Of a stretch of 64,000 nt of DNA, positions 39,115 through 49,395 are shown piece by piece; position 1 is the stretch's first letter, and each line of letters begins with the position of its first letter. The position numbers and the translations under genes were made by a program. The DNA is from a bacterium (GTDB lineage: Bacteria; Myxococcota_A; Bradymonadia; UBA7976; UBA1532). The stretch covers positions 62,001 to 126,000 of the forward strand of contig JAUHXC010000017.1 of the NCBI GenBank assembly GCA_030427205.1. Reading direction: 5' to 3'. Under the pieces are notes generated by a model, which was not told the origin of the DNA, did not search any database, and worked only from the letters and a program-made list of their open reading frames with translations.

Positions 39115-42084
39115 TCACCACCAGGCGCCGGCCAGCTTCAGCCGATGATCGTACTTGAGCGAGAGCCCCGAGATGATGCTCGCCCCGGGGTCGTGGGTCG
39201 CGGGCACCTGGCCGCGGTAGGCGAAGAGGTCGACGTACAGCCCCAGCGAGAGCCGGGCGAACAGCGGCACCGCCAGGGTGGTGCGGGCCTTGGCCACGAT
39301 GCCCAGCTCGCTGGGGTCGTCGACGCCGATGCCCGGGATGAAGTAGCGCAGCTCGCCCTCGGCGGTCCATACGCTCGACGGCAGGTCGACCCGCAGCCCC
39401 AGCGCGGCGAGGGCGCCGAGCTGCGGGTCGGGCACGTCGGTGGAGAAGTCGTGCACCACCAGCGCCGCGCCGCGGGCCTGGGTGATGATGCCGCCCTTCC
39501 ACAGCAGGCCGATGGTGCCCTCGACCTGCTTCTTGCGCGGGTTGCCCTCGGTGGGGCTGACCTCGGTGGCGAAGGCCAGGTTGACGAAGGGCACCCCGTT
39601 GATACCCGGCACGGTCAGCGGCGGCACCTGCAGCTCGGTCGACAGGCGCACGTCGTCGGCGGTCTCCTGGTCTTCGGCGTCGTCGTAGTCCCCCTTGCCG
39701 AACTCGAGGTGCAGCCGGTTGACCCAGTCGACGTCGATGCCCTCGCGGGTCAGGTAGGCGTCGCCGCGAGCGGTGACCAGCCGGTGGCTCAGGGTGCGCA
39801 CCCGGGTCTCGCGCACCTCGGCGTAGTCGTCGCCGGTGCCGGCGCCGGCGACGCTGTAGAGGCTGCCCTCGAAGCCGAGCTGCTGCAGATCGAGCACCCA
39901 GCGGGCGCGTTTGGCGGCGCCGGTGGGGTGCATCAGCCCGGCCACCGCGTCGGCGCCACCGGCGCGGGCCCGGGCGCCGAGGGCGTCGACCGCCAGATCG
40001 CGCAGGGGCAGCACTCGGCCCTGGGTCGCGTTCGGGGGCAGGGGGGTGTAGGCCCCGTCGTCCGCTTCGAAGCGCTCGCTGGCGCCGGCGCCGAGCAGCG
40101 CGGCGAACTCCGGCTCGGCGACGAGCCCGTCGGCGAACGCGACCCGGTAGACCTCGCGGTCGTCCAGCGGTCGCCCGTGCACCATCGGCCCGTCGGCGGT
40201 GAGCGTGATGCCGGCGGTGGCCAGCCGACCGAACGCGGCGGTCGCCGTCAGCGCCTTCAGCTCGGCGGCGCTCAGCTTGCGCGCCCGCAGGCGGTCGGGC
40301 GTATTGAGGTTGGCCACCGCCTGCAGGGTGGTGACCGGGCCGTCGAGGCTCCACGGGAAAGGGATCGGCGGCAGCAGGACCACCTCGGCGTCGAGCTGAT
40401 CGGCGACCACATTGGCGACCGCGGTGCGCCACAGATCGGCGGTCACCCGGGCCGGGATCCGACCGCCGCGGCCGATCCGACGCACCCGATCGCTGGCCAG
40501 GAACCGCGCGTAGAGCACCGGGTCGCCGCCGATCGCCGGGCCGAGGTCGGGCAGAAGCTGCACCTGGGCCGGCCCATAGACCGACTGGCGGACGTCCTGC
40601 ACCGCCGCGGCGATGAACGGCTCGGCGGGCATGTCGCCGCTCACCGGCACCGCTTGACTCTCGACGGCGGCCACGTGCCAGCGGCGGCCGTCGCCCACCA
40701 GCTGCACCTCGGCCAGCCCCAGCCGGGTCGAGCCGGCCGGCGCGAGCGGCAGCGGGTGGCGCTCGCGGGCCCGGGCGGCTTGTTGCTCGGGGGTCGCCAG
40801 CGCCGCGGTCAGCGCCTCGCGGTGCAGGCCGTGGTCGGCGAAGTCGGCGAGCAGCAGATCGATCTCGCCGGAGTTGCGCAGCAGCCGGCCGCGGGTCGAC
40901 GGGTCGAGGTGCCCGATAGCGACGACCAGATCGGGCCGCCGGCCGATGCGCCGACGGGCGGCGCGCACCGCCTCGTCGACCGCGGCCGCCTCGTCGCCGA
41001 AGATCCGATCGCCGAAGCCCCGCCGGCGGTCGGCGGGCCGCATGCGCGGATCGATGATGCCCACCAGCAGCACCTGGATCGGGCCGGCGGCGACCAGGCG
41101 CCATCCGGCGAACGGCAGCCGATCGACGTTGGCCCCCAGCAGGGTGACCTCGTGCTCCTGCGCCTCGCGCTGCAGCCGGTCGAGGCCGAAGGCGGCCTCG
41201 GCGCCGCCGGGCACCAGCGCGGTCAGGCCCATGCGGCGGAACGACTCCCAGGTATTGGGCCGCTGATGGTCGGGCTGGCCGGCGGCGGTGAAGCTGAAGG
41301 TCTCGATGTCGTCGCCGGCGGCCAGCACCAGGGTCCGGGTCGGGTCTTCGCTGCGCAGTTGCTGGATCAGGGCCAGCCGGCGCGCGCCGTCGTGCAGCGG
41401 GCGCCCCACGTTGAAGAGGATGCGCGGGGCCCCGCCGGTGGGCGTCACCGCGGCCTGGAACGCCCAGCGGATCTCCCAGACCGCCGGGTCGGACGGCAGC
41501 GCGTCGAGCGGCGCGGCGTCGGGCGGCTCGAGCAGGTCGATGGTCGCGCCGTCGGCGGCGGTGTAGCGCACCCAGCGCAGCGCAGAGGCGTGCAGTCCGG
41601 GCAGCAGCGCGTCGGGGCCGAGGTAGAGATCGAGCACCGGGCCCGGCTCATCGCCCTCGGCGGCGTCGCCGGGCGCGCCGTCGGTCGGCAGCTCGAGCAG
41701 CAACTCGAACGGGCTCTCGACCACCGGCATGCGCGCGCGGACCACCCGGCGCGTATGCGGGCCGGCACCGAGGACCTGGTGGAACGTCGCGACGTCCAGC
41801 CCGCCGGGCGCGAACGCGATGCGGTCGCGCCAGACGAAGACCCGCGGGCCCTCGAAGAGCGGCGTGATGCGCTCGAGGCCGTCGCCCAGGCGGTCGTACA
41901 GCGCGAGGTGGGCCCGGTTGCGGCCGACCTGGCCCGAGACCCCGCCCGTGCGCCCGAACCAGATCAGCCGGACGGCGGCGGTATCGCCCGCGGCCGGGGG
42001 GACGTCGACGGCGCGGGCCGGCGGGGCGAGGGCGGCCAGGGCGGCCGCCGCCAACAGCAGCGACGCGAGCGGGTGAAGGGGCAC
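39115..42084 (-). CDS. UshA-like 5'-nucleotidase protein fused to outer-membrane beta-barrel
   Basis: A 989-residue exported protein with a signal peptide to about residue 25. Residues about 220-450 follow the UshA metallophosphatase order (LVLAAGDDIETF, LLGANVDRLPF, LLVGIIDPRM, LVVAIGHLDP, IDLLLADFADHGLH), but several metal ligands (the GNHEFD motif) are lost. Residues about 520-690 look like the UshA C-terminal domain (PWSLDGPVTTLQAVANL, RKLSAAELKALTA). The last about 300 residues alternate polar and hydrophobic positions like barrel strands and end SLKYDHRLKLAGAWW, a Bam-type C-terminal signal. The GTG start follows GGGAGG. It is probably outer-membrane anchored and catalytically weak or inactive. 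The barrel call is inference. Confidence 0.65.
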   Translation of the reverse strand: MPLHPLASLLLAAAALAALAPPARAVDVPPAAGDTAAVRLIWFGRTGGVSGQVGRNRAHLALYDRLGDGLERITPLFEGPRVFVWRDRIAFAPGGLDVATFHQVLGAGPHTRRVVRARMPVVESPFELLLELPTDGAPGDAAEGDEPGPVLDLYLGPDALLPGLHASALRWVRYTAADGATIDLLEPPDAAPLDALPSDPAVWEIRWAFQAAVTPTGGAPRILFNVGRPLHDGARRLALIQQLRSEDPTRTLVLAAGDDIETFSFTAAGQPDHQRPNTWESFRRMGLTALVPGGAEAAFGLDRLQREAQEHEVTLLGANVDRLPFAGWRLVAAGPIQVLLVGIIDPRMRPADRRRGFGDRIFGDEAAAVDEAVRAARRRIGRRPDLVVAIGHLDPSTRGRLLRNSGEIDLLLADFADHGLHREALTAALATPEQQAARARERHPLPLAPAGSTRLGLAEVQLVGDGRRWHVAAVESQAVPVSGDMPAEPFIAAAVQDVRQSVYGPAQVQLLPDLGPAIGGDPVLYARFLASDRVRRIGRGGRIPARVTADLWRTAVANVVADQLDAEVVLLPPIPFPWSLDGPVTTLQAVANLNTPDRLRARKLSAAELKALTATAAFGRLATAGITLTADGPMVHGRPLDDREVYRVAFADGLVAEPEFAALLGAGASERFEADDGAYTPLPPNATQGRVLPLRDLAVDALGARARAGGADAVAGLMHPTGAAKRARWVLDLQQLGFEGSLYSVAGAGTGDDYAEVRETRVRTLSHRLVTARGDAYLTREGIDVDWVNRLHLEFGKGDYDDAEDQETADDVRLSTELQVPPLTVPGINGVPFVNLAFATEVSPTEGNPRKKQVEGTIGLLWKGGIITQARGAALVVHDFSTDVPDPQLGALAALGLRVDLPSSVWTAEGELRYFIPGIGVDDPSELGIVAKARTTLAVPLFARLSLGLYVDLFAYRGQVPATHDPGASIISGLSLKYDHRLKLAGAWW

Positions 42085-42272
42085 GATGGCCTCCCGAGGG
42101 GGGTGACGGCAGGCACGTTCATAGACCCGGCGCCCGGCGGATTCAACGGCTGTGCGCGCCCGGCTCTCTCTGCGCGCCGCGGCGACGGCAGAGCACGTTG
42201 GGTCGGCGGCGCGGCTGATCTATGGTGGCTGCCATGAACGGCGGAGCGCAGGCTCGTCGAGGGGGGAAGTCG

Positions 42273-43859
42273 ATGCTCAGCCTGACCGAGATGTTGCGGA
42301 TGCTCACCGGCACCGGCGCCGACTCGCTGCAGTTCAGGCCGGGGCAGGCGCCCTTGCTGTTCAGCGGCGGTGAGCCGCGCAGCCTGGGCGGCGCGCCTCT
42401 GTCGCCGGCGGCGCTGTCCAAGCTGATGGACGCGGTCGTCGGCGCCGACCAGCTGGCGACGCTCGTGGCCCGCGGACAGGCCGACGGGATCTACGAGGAC
42501 GAGGCCGGGGCCTTCCACTACCGGGTCCGCCGCCTGCCAGAAGGCCTGGCGGTGGCGTTTCGGCCCGCCCCGCGCGCGACGGCGCCGTCCGCCGCGCCGC
42601 GGATCCCGGCCCCGCAGCCCGCCGCCGTCGCCCCCGCGGACGCGCCGCCGCCGCGCAGAGCGCCGAGCCCGCCCAAGCGTACCCGGCCGGCCGCGCCGTC
42701 GACCGCGAGCGGGCCGACGGCTGTGGTCCCGGCCGACGATGGCCTTCAAGCCATCGACGAGCCGCCGTGGCTCAGCCGATTCCGCCAGTGCCGCTCGCTG
42801 ACCGACATGCTGCGCCTGATGATCGTCGAGCGGGCGTCGGACCTCGTCCTGTCTTCGGGGCGCGCGCCGCGGGTGCGCAAGATCGGCGACTACCGCGCCG
42901 TCGGTGGGCACACCGTGCGCGAGAAGGCGTTGCTCGACACCCTCGGCGACGTGATGACGCCGGCCCGCATGGCCCGCCTCGAAGAGAGCGGCAGCGTCGA
43001 CCTCGGCTTCGAGTTGCCCGCCGACGGCGCCGAGCGGCATCGATTCCGGGTCAACATCTTCCGCTCGATGAGCGGGCTGGCGGCCGCCTTCCGGCCGGTC
43101 TGGGGCGAGGTGCCCAGCCTCGAAGAGCTGCGGCTGCCGGCCCAGATCGCCGATCTGGCGGATTTTCCCTACGGCCTGGTGCTCGTCTGCGGCCCGACCG
43201 GCTCGGGCAAGTCGACGACGCTCTCGGCGCTCGTCGAGCACATCAACGGCGAGAAGCGGCGCCACATCCTGACGCTGGAAGACCCCGTCGAGTACCTCTT
43301 CGCCGACAAGCTGAGCATCATCCATCAGCGCGAGGTCGGGGTGCACGTCGACTCCTTCGCCGCGGGGCTGCGCGACGCGCTGCGCGAGGCGCCCGACGTG
43401 ATCCTCGTCGGCGAGATGCGCGATCTGGAGACCATCGCCGCCGCCGTTACCGCCGCCGAGACCGGCCACCTGGTGATCTCGACGCTGCACAGCGGCAGCG
43501 CGAGTCAGGCCATCGACCGCATGATCGACATCTTCCCCGAGCATCAGCAGCAGCAGGTGCGCCAGCAGGTGGCCGACGTGCTGCGGGCGGTGGTGACCCA
43601 GCGGCTGCTGCCGACCCAGGACGGCGGCGGGCGGGTGCCGGTGGTCGAGGTGGTGCGGGTCAACTACGCCATCGCCAACATGATCCGCGAGCGGCGGACC
43701 CACCACTTCGCCACGGCGATCCAGAGCGGCCGCAAGGACGGCATGCTGCCGTTCGATACCAGCCTCGCCGAGCTCGTCCGGCGGGGCGAGCTGAGCCGCG
43801 AGGCGGCGCTGCGGGTGGCCCGGGACGCCAACCACCTGCGCACCATCCTCGACGGATGA
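42273..43859 (+). CDS. PilT/PilU-like type IV pilus ATPase with extra N-terminal domain
   Basis: A 528-residue secretion ATPase. The C-terminal 350 residues are PilT-like: Walker A GPTGSGKST (about 307-315), the Asp box LEDPVEYLF, Walker B VILVGEMRD (about 376-384), the His box STLHSGSA, and a C-terminal IANMIRERRTHHFATAIQSG in place of the AIRNLIRE motif. Before this, a Pro/Ala-rich linker follows an N-terminal domain (about 1-95, LTEMLRMLTGTGADSLQFRP) that looks like a second, degenerate PilT N-terminal domain. It probably powers pilus retraction for gliding or uptake. The ATG at 42273 has a GGGGGGAAG ribosome-binding site; an ATG at 42234 is the alternative. Confidence 0.88.
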   Translation: MLSLTEMLRMLTGTGADSLQFRPGQAPLLFSGGEPRSLGGAPLSPAALSKLMDAVVGADQLATLVARGQADGIYEDEAGAFHYRVRRLPEGLAVAFRPAPRATAPSAAPRIPAPQPAAVAPADAPPPRRAPSPPKRTRPAAPSTASGPTAVVPADDGLQAIDEPPWLSRFRQCRSLTDMLRLMIVERASDLVLSSGRAPRVRKIGDYRAVGGHTVREKALLDTLGDVMTPARMARLEESGSVDLGFELPADGAERHRFRVNIFRSMSGLAAAFRPVWGEVPSLEELRLPAQIADLADFPYGLVLVCGPTGSGKSTTLSALVEHINGEKRRHILTLEDPVEYLFADKLSIIHQREVGVHVDSFAAGLRDALREAPDVILVGEMRDLETIAAAVTAAETGHLVISTLHSGSASQAIDRMIDIFPEHQQQQVRQQVADVLRAVVTQRLLPTQDGGGRVPVVEVVRVNYAIANMIRERRTHHFATAIQSGRKDGMLPFDTSLAELVRRGELSREAALRVARDANHLRTILDG

Positions 43860-43893
43860 AGGCCTGGCCGCTGTAATCCGCGGCGGCATCTGC

Positions 43894-43899
43894 TAGACA
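43894..43899 (+). promoter_or_regulatory. -10-like TAGACA six bases before rnhA, leaderless start likely
   Basis: TGCTAGACA is followed by only six bases before the rnhA ATG, so transcription from it would begin at or next to the start codon. No ribosome-binding site is present, which fits a leaderless mRNA. Confidence 0.4.
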
Positions 43900-43905
43900 G
43901 GCCCC

Positions 43906-44343
43906 ATGAGCGAACCGGTCATCATCTATACCGACGGCGCCTGCTCGGGTAACCCCGGCCCCGGAGGCTGGGGCGCGGTCATGTCGTGGCGCGGCCACGA
44001 GAAGACCATCTGCGGCGGCGAGGCCCACACCACCAACAACCGCATGGAGTTGATGGCCGCCATCCAGGCGCTGTCGACCCTCAAGCGCCGTGTGCCGGTC
44101 GTGGTCTACACCGACTCGACCTACGTGCGCGACGGCATCACCCGCTGGATCAAGGGCTGGAAGCGCAACGGCTGGAAGACCCGCTCGGGCGGCGCGGTCA
44201 AGAACGCCGATCTCTGGCAGACGCTCGACGGCCTGTCGAGCCGACTCGGCGTGGACTGGCGCTGGATCAAGGGCCACGCGGGGCATCCGGGCAACGAGCG
44301 CGCCGACGCGCTCGCCCGCCAGGGCATCCCGGGCCGCGGCTGA
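43906..44343 (+). CDS. rnhA: Ribonuclease HI
   Basis: A 145-residue enzyme that removes RNA from RNA-DNA hybrids in the cytoplasm. The catalytic carboxylates are all present at canonical positions: Asp10 ([17 protein letters not shown]), Glu48 (NNRMELMA), Asp70 ([12 protein letters not shown]) and Asp134 (ERADALA), with His124 in KGHAGHPGN. The length matches E. coli RNase HI (155). The basic handle [11 protein letters not shown] is retained. Directly upstream is a TAGACA hexamer and no ribosome-binding site. Downstream begins a 620-bp stretch without a recognised large gene. Confidence 0.97.
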   Translation: MSEPVIIYTDGACSGNPGPGGWGAVMSWRGHEKTICGGEAHTTNNRMELMAAIQALSTLKRRVPVVVYTDSTYVRDGITRWIKGWKRNGWKTRSGGAVKNADLWQTLDGLSSRLGVDWRWIKGHAGHPGNERADALARQGIPGRG

Positions 44344-44551
44344 GGTGTTCTGGGGCTGTTCGGGGCTCTGCAGCGCTCTGCGGGGCTCTGCGGGGCATCC
44401 CGCCGGTCACGATTCGTTTTCTCGGGACACGTTGCGTAGCCGACGCCCGCCCGAGCTGCGCCAGCAGATCGTCATCCGACCCGACACCGATGTCGCTGCG
44501 CCCGTTGCCGCAGCCTCCGCGCCCGGATCCCGACATCGAGGTCAGCGTGCC

Positions 44552-44578
44552 GTGGAGCGTGGGGCACATCTGCTCCAC
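44552..44578 (+). other. Hairpin, 7-bp stem, in rnhA-kinase intergenic region
   Basis: GTGGAGC (44552-44558) pairs with GCTCCAC (44572-44578) across a 13-nt loop. It is the first of several strong stems in the 44344-44963 stretch; the first 200 bases of that stretch hold only G-rich words such as GGGGCTCTGC. Confidence 0.4.
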
Positions 44579-44599
44579 AGCATGCTCGAACGAAGCGGC

Positions 44600-44664
44600 G
44601 AACCGCCCGCCATACCGCTGGCGCGGCGTTTGCTTTGCCAGCGGGGTGCGCGGCGGGGCGGTTC
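44600..44664 (+). ncRNA. Candidate structured RNA leader with long two-part stem
   Basis: The outer arm GAACCGCCCGCC (44600-44611) pairs with GGCGGGGCGGTTC (44652-44664), giving 12 pairs with one bulged G. An inner stem CCGCTGGC/GCCAGCGG (44615-44622 with 44637-44644) closes a 14-nt loop. It ends 8 bases before a perfect AGGAGG site (44673-44678) that serves a 19-codon gene, so it may be a regulatory leader. A reading frame crossing it from 44489 is possible but does not look conserved. Confidence 0.45.
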
Positions 44665-44683
44665 CCGTCCGCAGGAGGTCACC

Positions 44684-44743
44684 ATGCGCGACGTCGCCTT
44701 CCTGGTCCTGCTGGCCATCGGCGCGATGTGGCTCTTGATCTGA
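44684..44743 (+). CDS. 19-residue hydrophobic membrane micropeptide
   Basis: The peptide MRDVAFLVLLAIGAMWLLI is a single hydrophobic helix with a charged start (RD). The ribosome-binding site AGGAGG sits 5 bases before the ATG, the best in the neighbourhood. All 19 sense codons end in G or C, as in real genes here. It would insert in the inner membrane and may regulate a membrane protein or, like a leader peptide, control downstream expression. It lies after the structured hairpins and about 220 bp before the Ser/Thr kinase gene. Too short to compare with any family by eye. Confidence 0.5.
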   Translation: MRDVAFLVLLAIGAMWLLI

Positions 44744-44832
44744 GCCGAGCCCGCCAGCACATCACCTCGCCGCCGCGCGCGGCGCACCGTCGAACCTGAC
44801 CCGGACCGCCCGCCCGGCGCCGGTTGTCGATG

Positions 44833-44851
44833 CCCGGATACCGCATCCGGG
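44833..44851 (+). other. Hairpin, perfect 7-bp stem
   Basis: CCCGGAT (44833-44839) pairs with ATCCGGG (44845-44851) with loop ACCGC. It lies 90 bp after the micropeptide gene and could terminate it; there is no U-tract. Confidence 0.4.
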
Positions 44852-44919
44852 ACCCGCCGCAGCGCCCCGTACGCATTGTCTCAGAGCCATTGTTGTGCCG
44901 AGCACCCCGGCGCAGGATA

Positions 44920-44938
44920 ATGGGGCCTCGCGCCCCAT
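44920..44938 (+). other. Hairpin upstream of Ser/Thr kinase gene
   Basis: ATGGGGC (44920-44926) pairs perfectly with GCCCCAT (44932-44938) with a 5-nt loop, 26 bp before the kinase start. It may influence kinase translation or be an operator. Confidence 0.4.
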
Positions 44939-44963
44939 ACGCGCCGCTCGCTGGGAGTCGTCA

Positions 44964-46451
44964 ATGGCCGCCTCGTCCGATACGGGTGTCTGCCCTCATC
45001 CCGGATGCACAACGCGCCACCGCTTCGTGCCCGGCACGCGGTGCCCGGAGCACCAGCGGCCGCTCGTGCCCGAGGCGGTGCTGGCCCGGCACGCAGACGA
45101 CCCTCTGCTCGGCTCGACGATCAATGGCGACTTCGACCTGATCGGCATCATCGGCCGCGGGGCGATGGGCGCGGTCTATCGCGGCTGGCAGCTGTCCCAC
45201 GGGCGGGCGGTGGCGGTGAAGGTCATCTCGGGCAAGGCGGTGCAGGCCCTCGACGAGCCGGTGAAGCGGTTCATCATGGAGGCCCGCGCGCTGGCGGCGA
45301 TGCCCCAGCACCCCGCCATCGTCGGCATCTACGACTACGGCGAAGACGAAGGCCTGCTCTACATGGTGCTGGAGCTGGTCGAGGGCCCGTCGCTCAAGGC
45401 CTTCAGCAGCGGACGCTGCCTGCCGGGCTGGCAGGTGGCCGACATCGCGATGGCGGTGCTCGGCGCGCTCGGCGAGGCCCACGAGGCGGGGGTCGTGCAC
45501 CGCGATCTCAAGCCGAGCAACGTGGTCATGTGCTCGCCCGATCCCGACGAGACCCGGGCCAAGGTGCTCGACTTCGGCGTGGCCAAGGTCTTCTGGCCCG
45601 ACGACCAGCTCGTTCAAGAGGTGGTCACCCGGGCCGGTATGGCCCTCGGCACGCCCAAGTACATGTCCCCCGAGCAGGCCCGCGGCAAGACCGTCGGCCC
45701 GGGCAGCGATCTCTACGCCCTCGGGGTGATGCTCTACCGCCTGCTGGCGGGCAAGCTGCCGTTCGAGGGCGACAACGACCTCAAGATCCTCAAGGCCCAT
45801 ATCCTCAAGGCGCCGCCGCCGTGGCCCGAGGGCGTCGAGGTCGATCCGCAGCTCGACGCGTTCGTGCGGCGGCTGCTCGAGAAGCGCCCCGCCGATCGGT
45901 TCCCCGACGCGCCCTCGGCGGCGCGGGCGCTGTCGGCCTTCCGGGCGGCGCTGGGCGGCCCGGGGCCTCGGCGCAGCGGGGCGGGCTGGCCCGGCGCGCC
46001 CGAGGTCGATCGAGCCCGCGAGCCGAGCACCCAGCAGGTCGCCGCCGAGATGGGCGTCGATCCGCGACCGCCGGGCGATCGACGCAGCCTCAAGACCGGC
46101 CTGTTCGTGGTCGCGGCCATCGCGTTGGGCGTCGGCGTCGGCCTGCTGGCGCTGTCGCTCGCGCCCGAGCCCGCCGCGCCGGTGGCCGAGGCCGAGCAGG
46201 TCGAGGAGCCGGTGCGGGTCTCGGTGGGCGCCGCTCCGGTCCGCACCGCCGACGACGCCCTGCGCGAAGCCCGGGCAGCGGCCGGTCGCGGGGACGCCGA
46301 CCAGGCTTTCGAGTTGCTGAGTGAAGCCCTCGGCGCCACCGATGACCCCGCCGCGATGCGCCAGGCGGTCATTGGCGACCTGGGCTTCGAAGACGTGCGC
46401 GGCGACCCGCGCATCGCCGCGCTGTTGAAGGGCGAACCATCCAAACCGTGA
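44964..46451 (+). CDS. Membrane-bound Ser/Thr protein kinase
   Basis: A 495-residue Hanks-type kinase. A short Cys/His knuckle (CPHPGC, RCPEH) precedes the kinase domain (about 57-335): Gly loop GRGAMGAVYRG (64-74), VAVK Lys86, catalytic HRDLKPSN (179-186), DFG at 203-205 and SPEQARGK. After a Pro/Arg-rich linker, a transmembrane helix at about 387-407 (VVAAIALGVGVGLLALSLA) leads to a short extracytoplasmic helical tail (DDALREARAAAGRGDADQAF, one TPR-like unit). The kinase is intact. The ATG at 44964 has GGGAG upstream. Downstream are a TPR membrane protein, a metal-binding lipoprotein and a pseudokinase fusion, suggesting a signalling group. Confidence 0.93.
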   Translation: MAASSDTGVCPHPGCTTRHRFVPGTRCPEHQRPLVPEAVLARHADDPLLGSTINGDFDLIGIIGRGAMGAVYRGWQLSHGRAVAVKVISGKAVQALDEPVKRFIMEARALAAMPQHPAIVGIYDYGEDEGLLYMVLELVEGPSLKAFSSGRCLPGWQVADIAMAVLGALGEAHEAGVVHRDLKPSNVVMCSPDPDETRAKVLDFGVAKVFWPDDQLVQEVVTRAGMALGTPKYMSPEQARGKTVGPGSDLYALGVMLYRLLAGKLPFEGDNDLKILKAHILKAPPPWPEGVEVDPQLDAFVRRLLEKRPADRFPDAPSAARALSAFRAALGGPGPRRSGAGWPGAPEVDRAREPSTQQVAAEMGVDPRPPGDRRSLKTGLFVVAAIALGVGVGLLALSLAPEPAAPVAEAEQVEEPVRVSVGAAPVRTADDALREARAAAGRGDADQAFELLSEALGATDDPAAMRQAVIGDLGFEDVRGDPRIAALLKGEPSKP

Positions 46452-46518
46452 CAGCGGCGGCCGGATGCACCATCATCCGCCCGAACGCGATGATCTCGCC
46501 CCCGCCGAGGAGTGCCCG

Positions 46519-47420
46519 TTGATTCGATCCACGCCGCGCCGCGCCTTGATCCCGCTCGCGCTGGTTCTGGCCGTCGTATCGGCCGGTCCGGCCGCGGCCC
46601 AGGTCGAGCAGGCGGAGGCAGCCTACAAACAGGCGCGGGCGGCCTACAAAGCCGGCGCCTACGAGGAGGCCGTGCGCCACCTCGAGACCGCCTGGGCCGC
46701 GCAGCAGGAGCCGATCTTCCGCTTTCACATGGCGCGCAGCTACGAGGCGGCGGGCAAGTCGGCCGAGGCCATGCAGGCCGCGCTGACCTTCATCTCGCTG
46801 ATGGCCGAGAAGGGCGCCGACGGGTCGATCTACATCGAGCCGCTGACCGAGTCGTGGGCCATCGTCGCCCGCATGCGGGCCAAGACCGAGGCCGGGCCCT
46901 TCGAATTGGCGCTGCCCCAGGCCAACGTCTGCCCCAAGCCGGTGGTGACCGCCCGCGGCAAGCAGCTCGAGCCGCGGCTCGAGGGGCTGTACTGGCAGGT
47001 CACCGTGCCGTCGATGGCCGGCGGTGATCTGAGCGTGCGCTGCGAGGGCCTCGCGCCGCCGCCGTCCGCGCCGTCCGGGGCCGGCACCGCGGCGACCTTC
47101 CTCATGGGGGCCGGGGCTGCCGGCGTCGCGGCCGGCGCGTACTTCGGCGTGCGCTGGTTCCTCGCCGACGGCGAGTTGGCCGACATGGCGCCGGTGGCCG
47201 ACGCCGACGAGCTGCCCGGCGCAGCCCGCGAGCGCACCCGCGCCCGCCAGAAGAAGGACGACTTCGCCGAGTCGGGGCTCATCGTCGGCGGCGCGGGCGC
47301 TGCGCTGCTCTTGACGGGCACCATCCTGTGGCTCGCGGCCGACGACGACCAGGCCTCGACGGCGCTCGTCCCGGCGGTCACCGCCGACGGCGCGGCGGTG
47401 TGGTGGCAGGGGCGCTTCTG

Positions 47421-47421
<1 letters not shown>
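46519..47421 (+). CDS. Exported TPR membrane protein
   Basis: A 300-residue protein. The TTG start at 46519 is preferred: GAGGAG lies six bases upstream and it begins a clean signal peptide (IPLALVLAVVSAGPAAAQ). An ATG at 46465 is the alternative. A TPR region (about 30-110: AYKAGAYEEAVRHLETAWAA, FRFHMARSYEAAGKSAEAMQ) is followed by a beta domain and two hydrophobic segments at the C-terminus (MGAGAAGVAAGAYFGV and GLIVGGAGAALLLTGTIL). This layout (TPR plus PEGA-like part plus two helices) is common in Myxococcota next to kinases. Its stop overlaps the next ATG (TGATG). Confidence 0.75.
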
Positions 47422-49235
<1,814 letters not shown>

Positions 49236-49395
49236 GGCGTGACTCGAACGGCGCAGAGCGGCGCCGACCATCGCAATCGGCCGCGGGTCCTGGCAAAACA
49301 GATCGCGAGCCGACACGGGGTCGGCGGGCCCGGCCCGAGTGGGGGGCGGCCCCAGGGGACGACGCCGGTGGATGGCGCCGCTGCGAGGGGAAGCT

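Noticed and set aside
39115-42084. Active 5'-nucleotidase annotation
   Set aside because: Key metal-ligand motifs of the family are missing, so only a UshA-like fold is claimed.
44489-44740. A Pro/Arg-rich protein across the structured region
   Set aside because: The reading looks plausible only at its first 30 codons and then loses typical codon bias; the strong stems and ribosome-binding site fit the micropeptide better.
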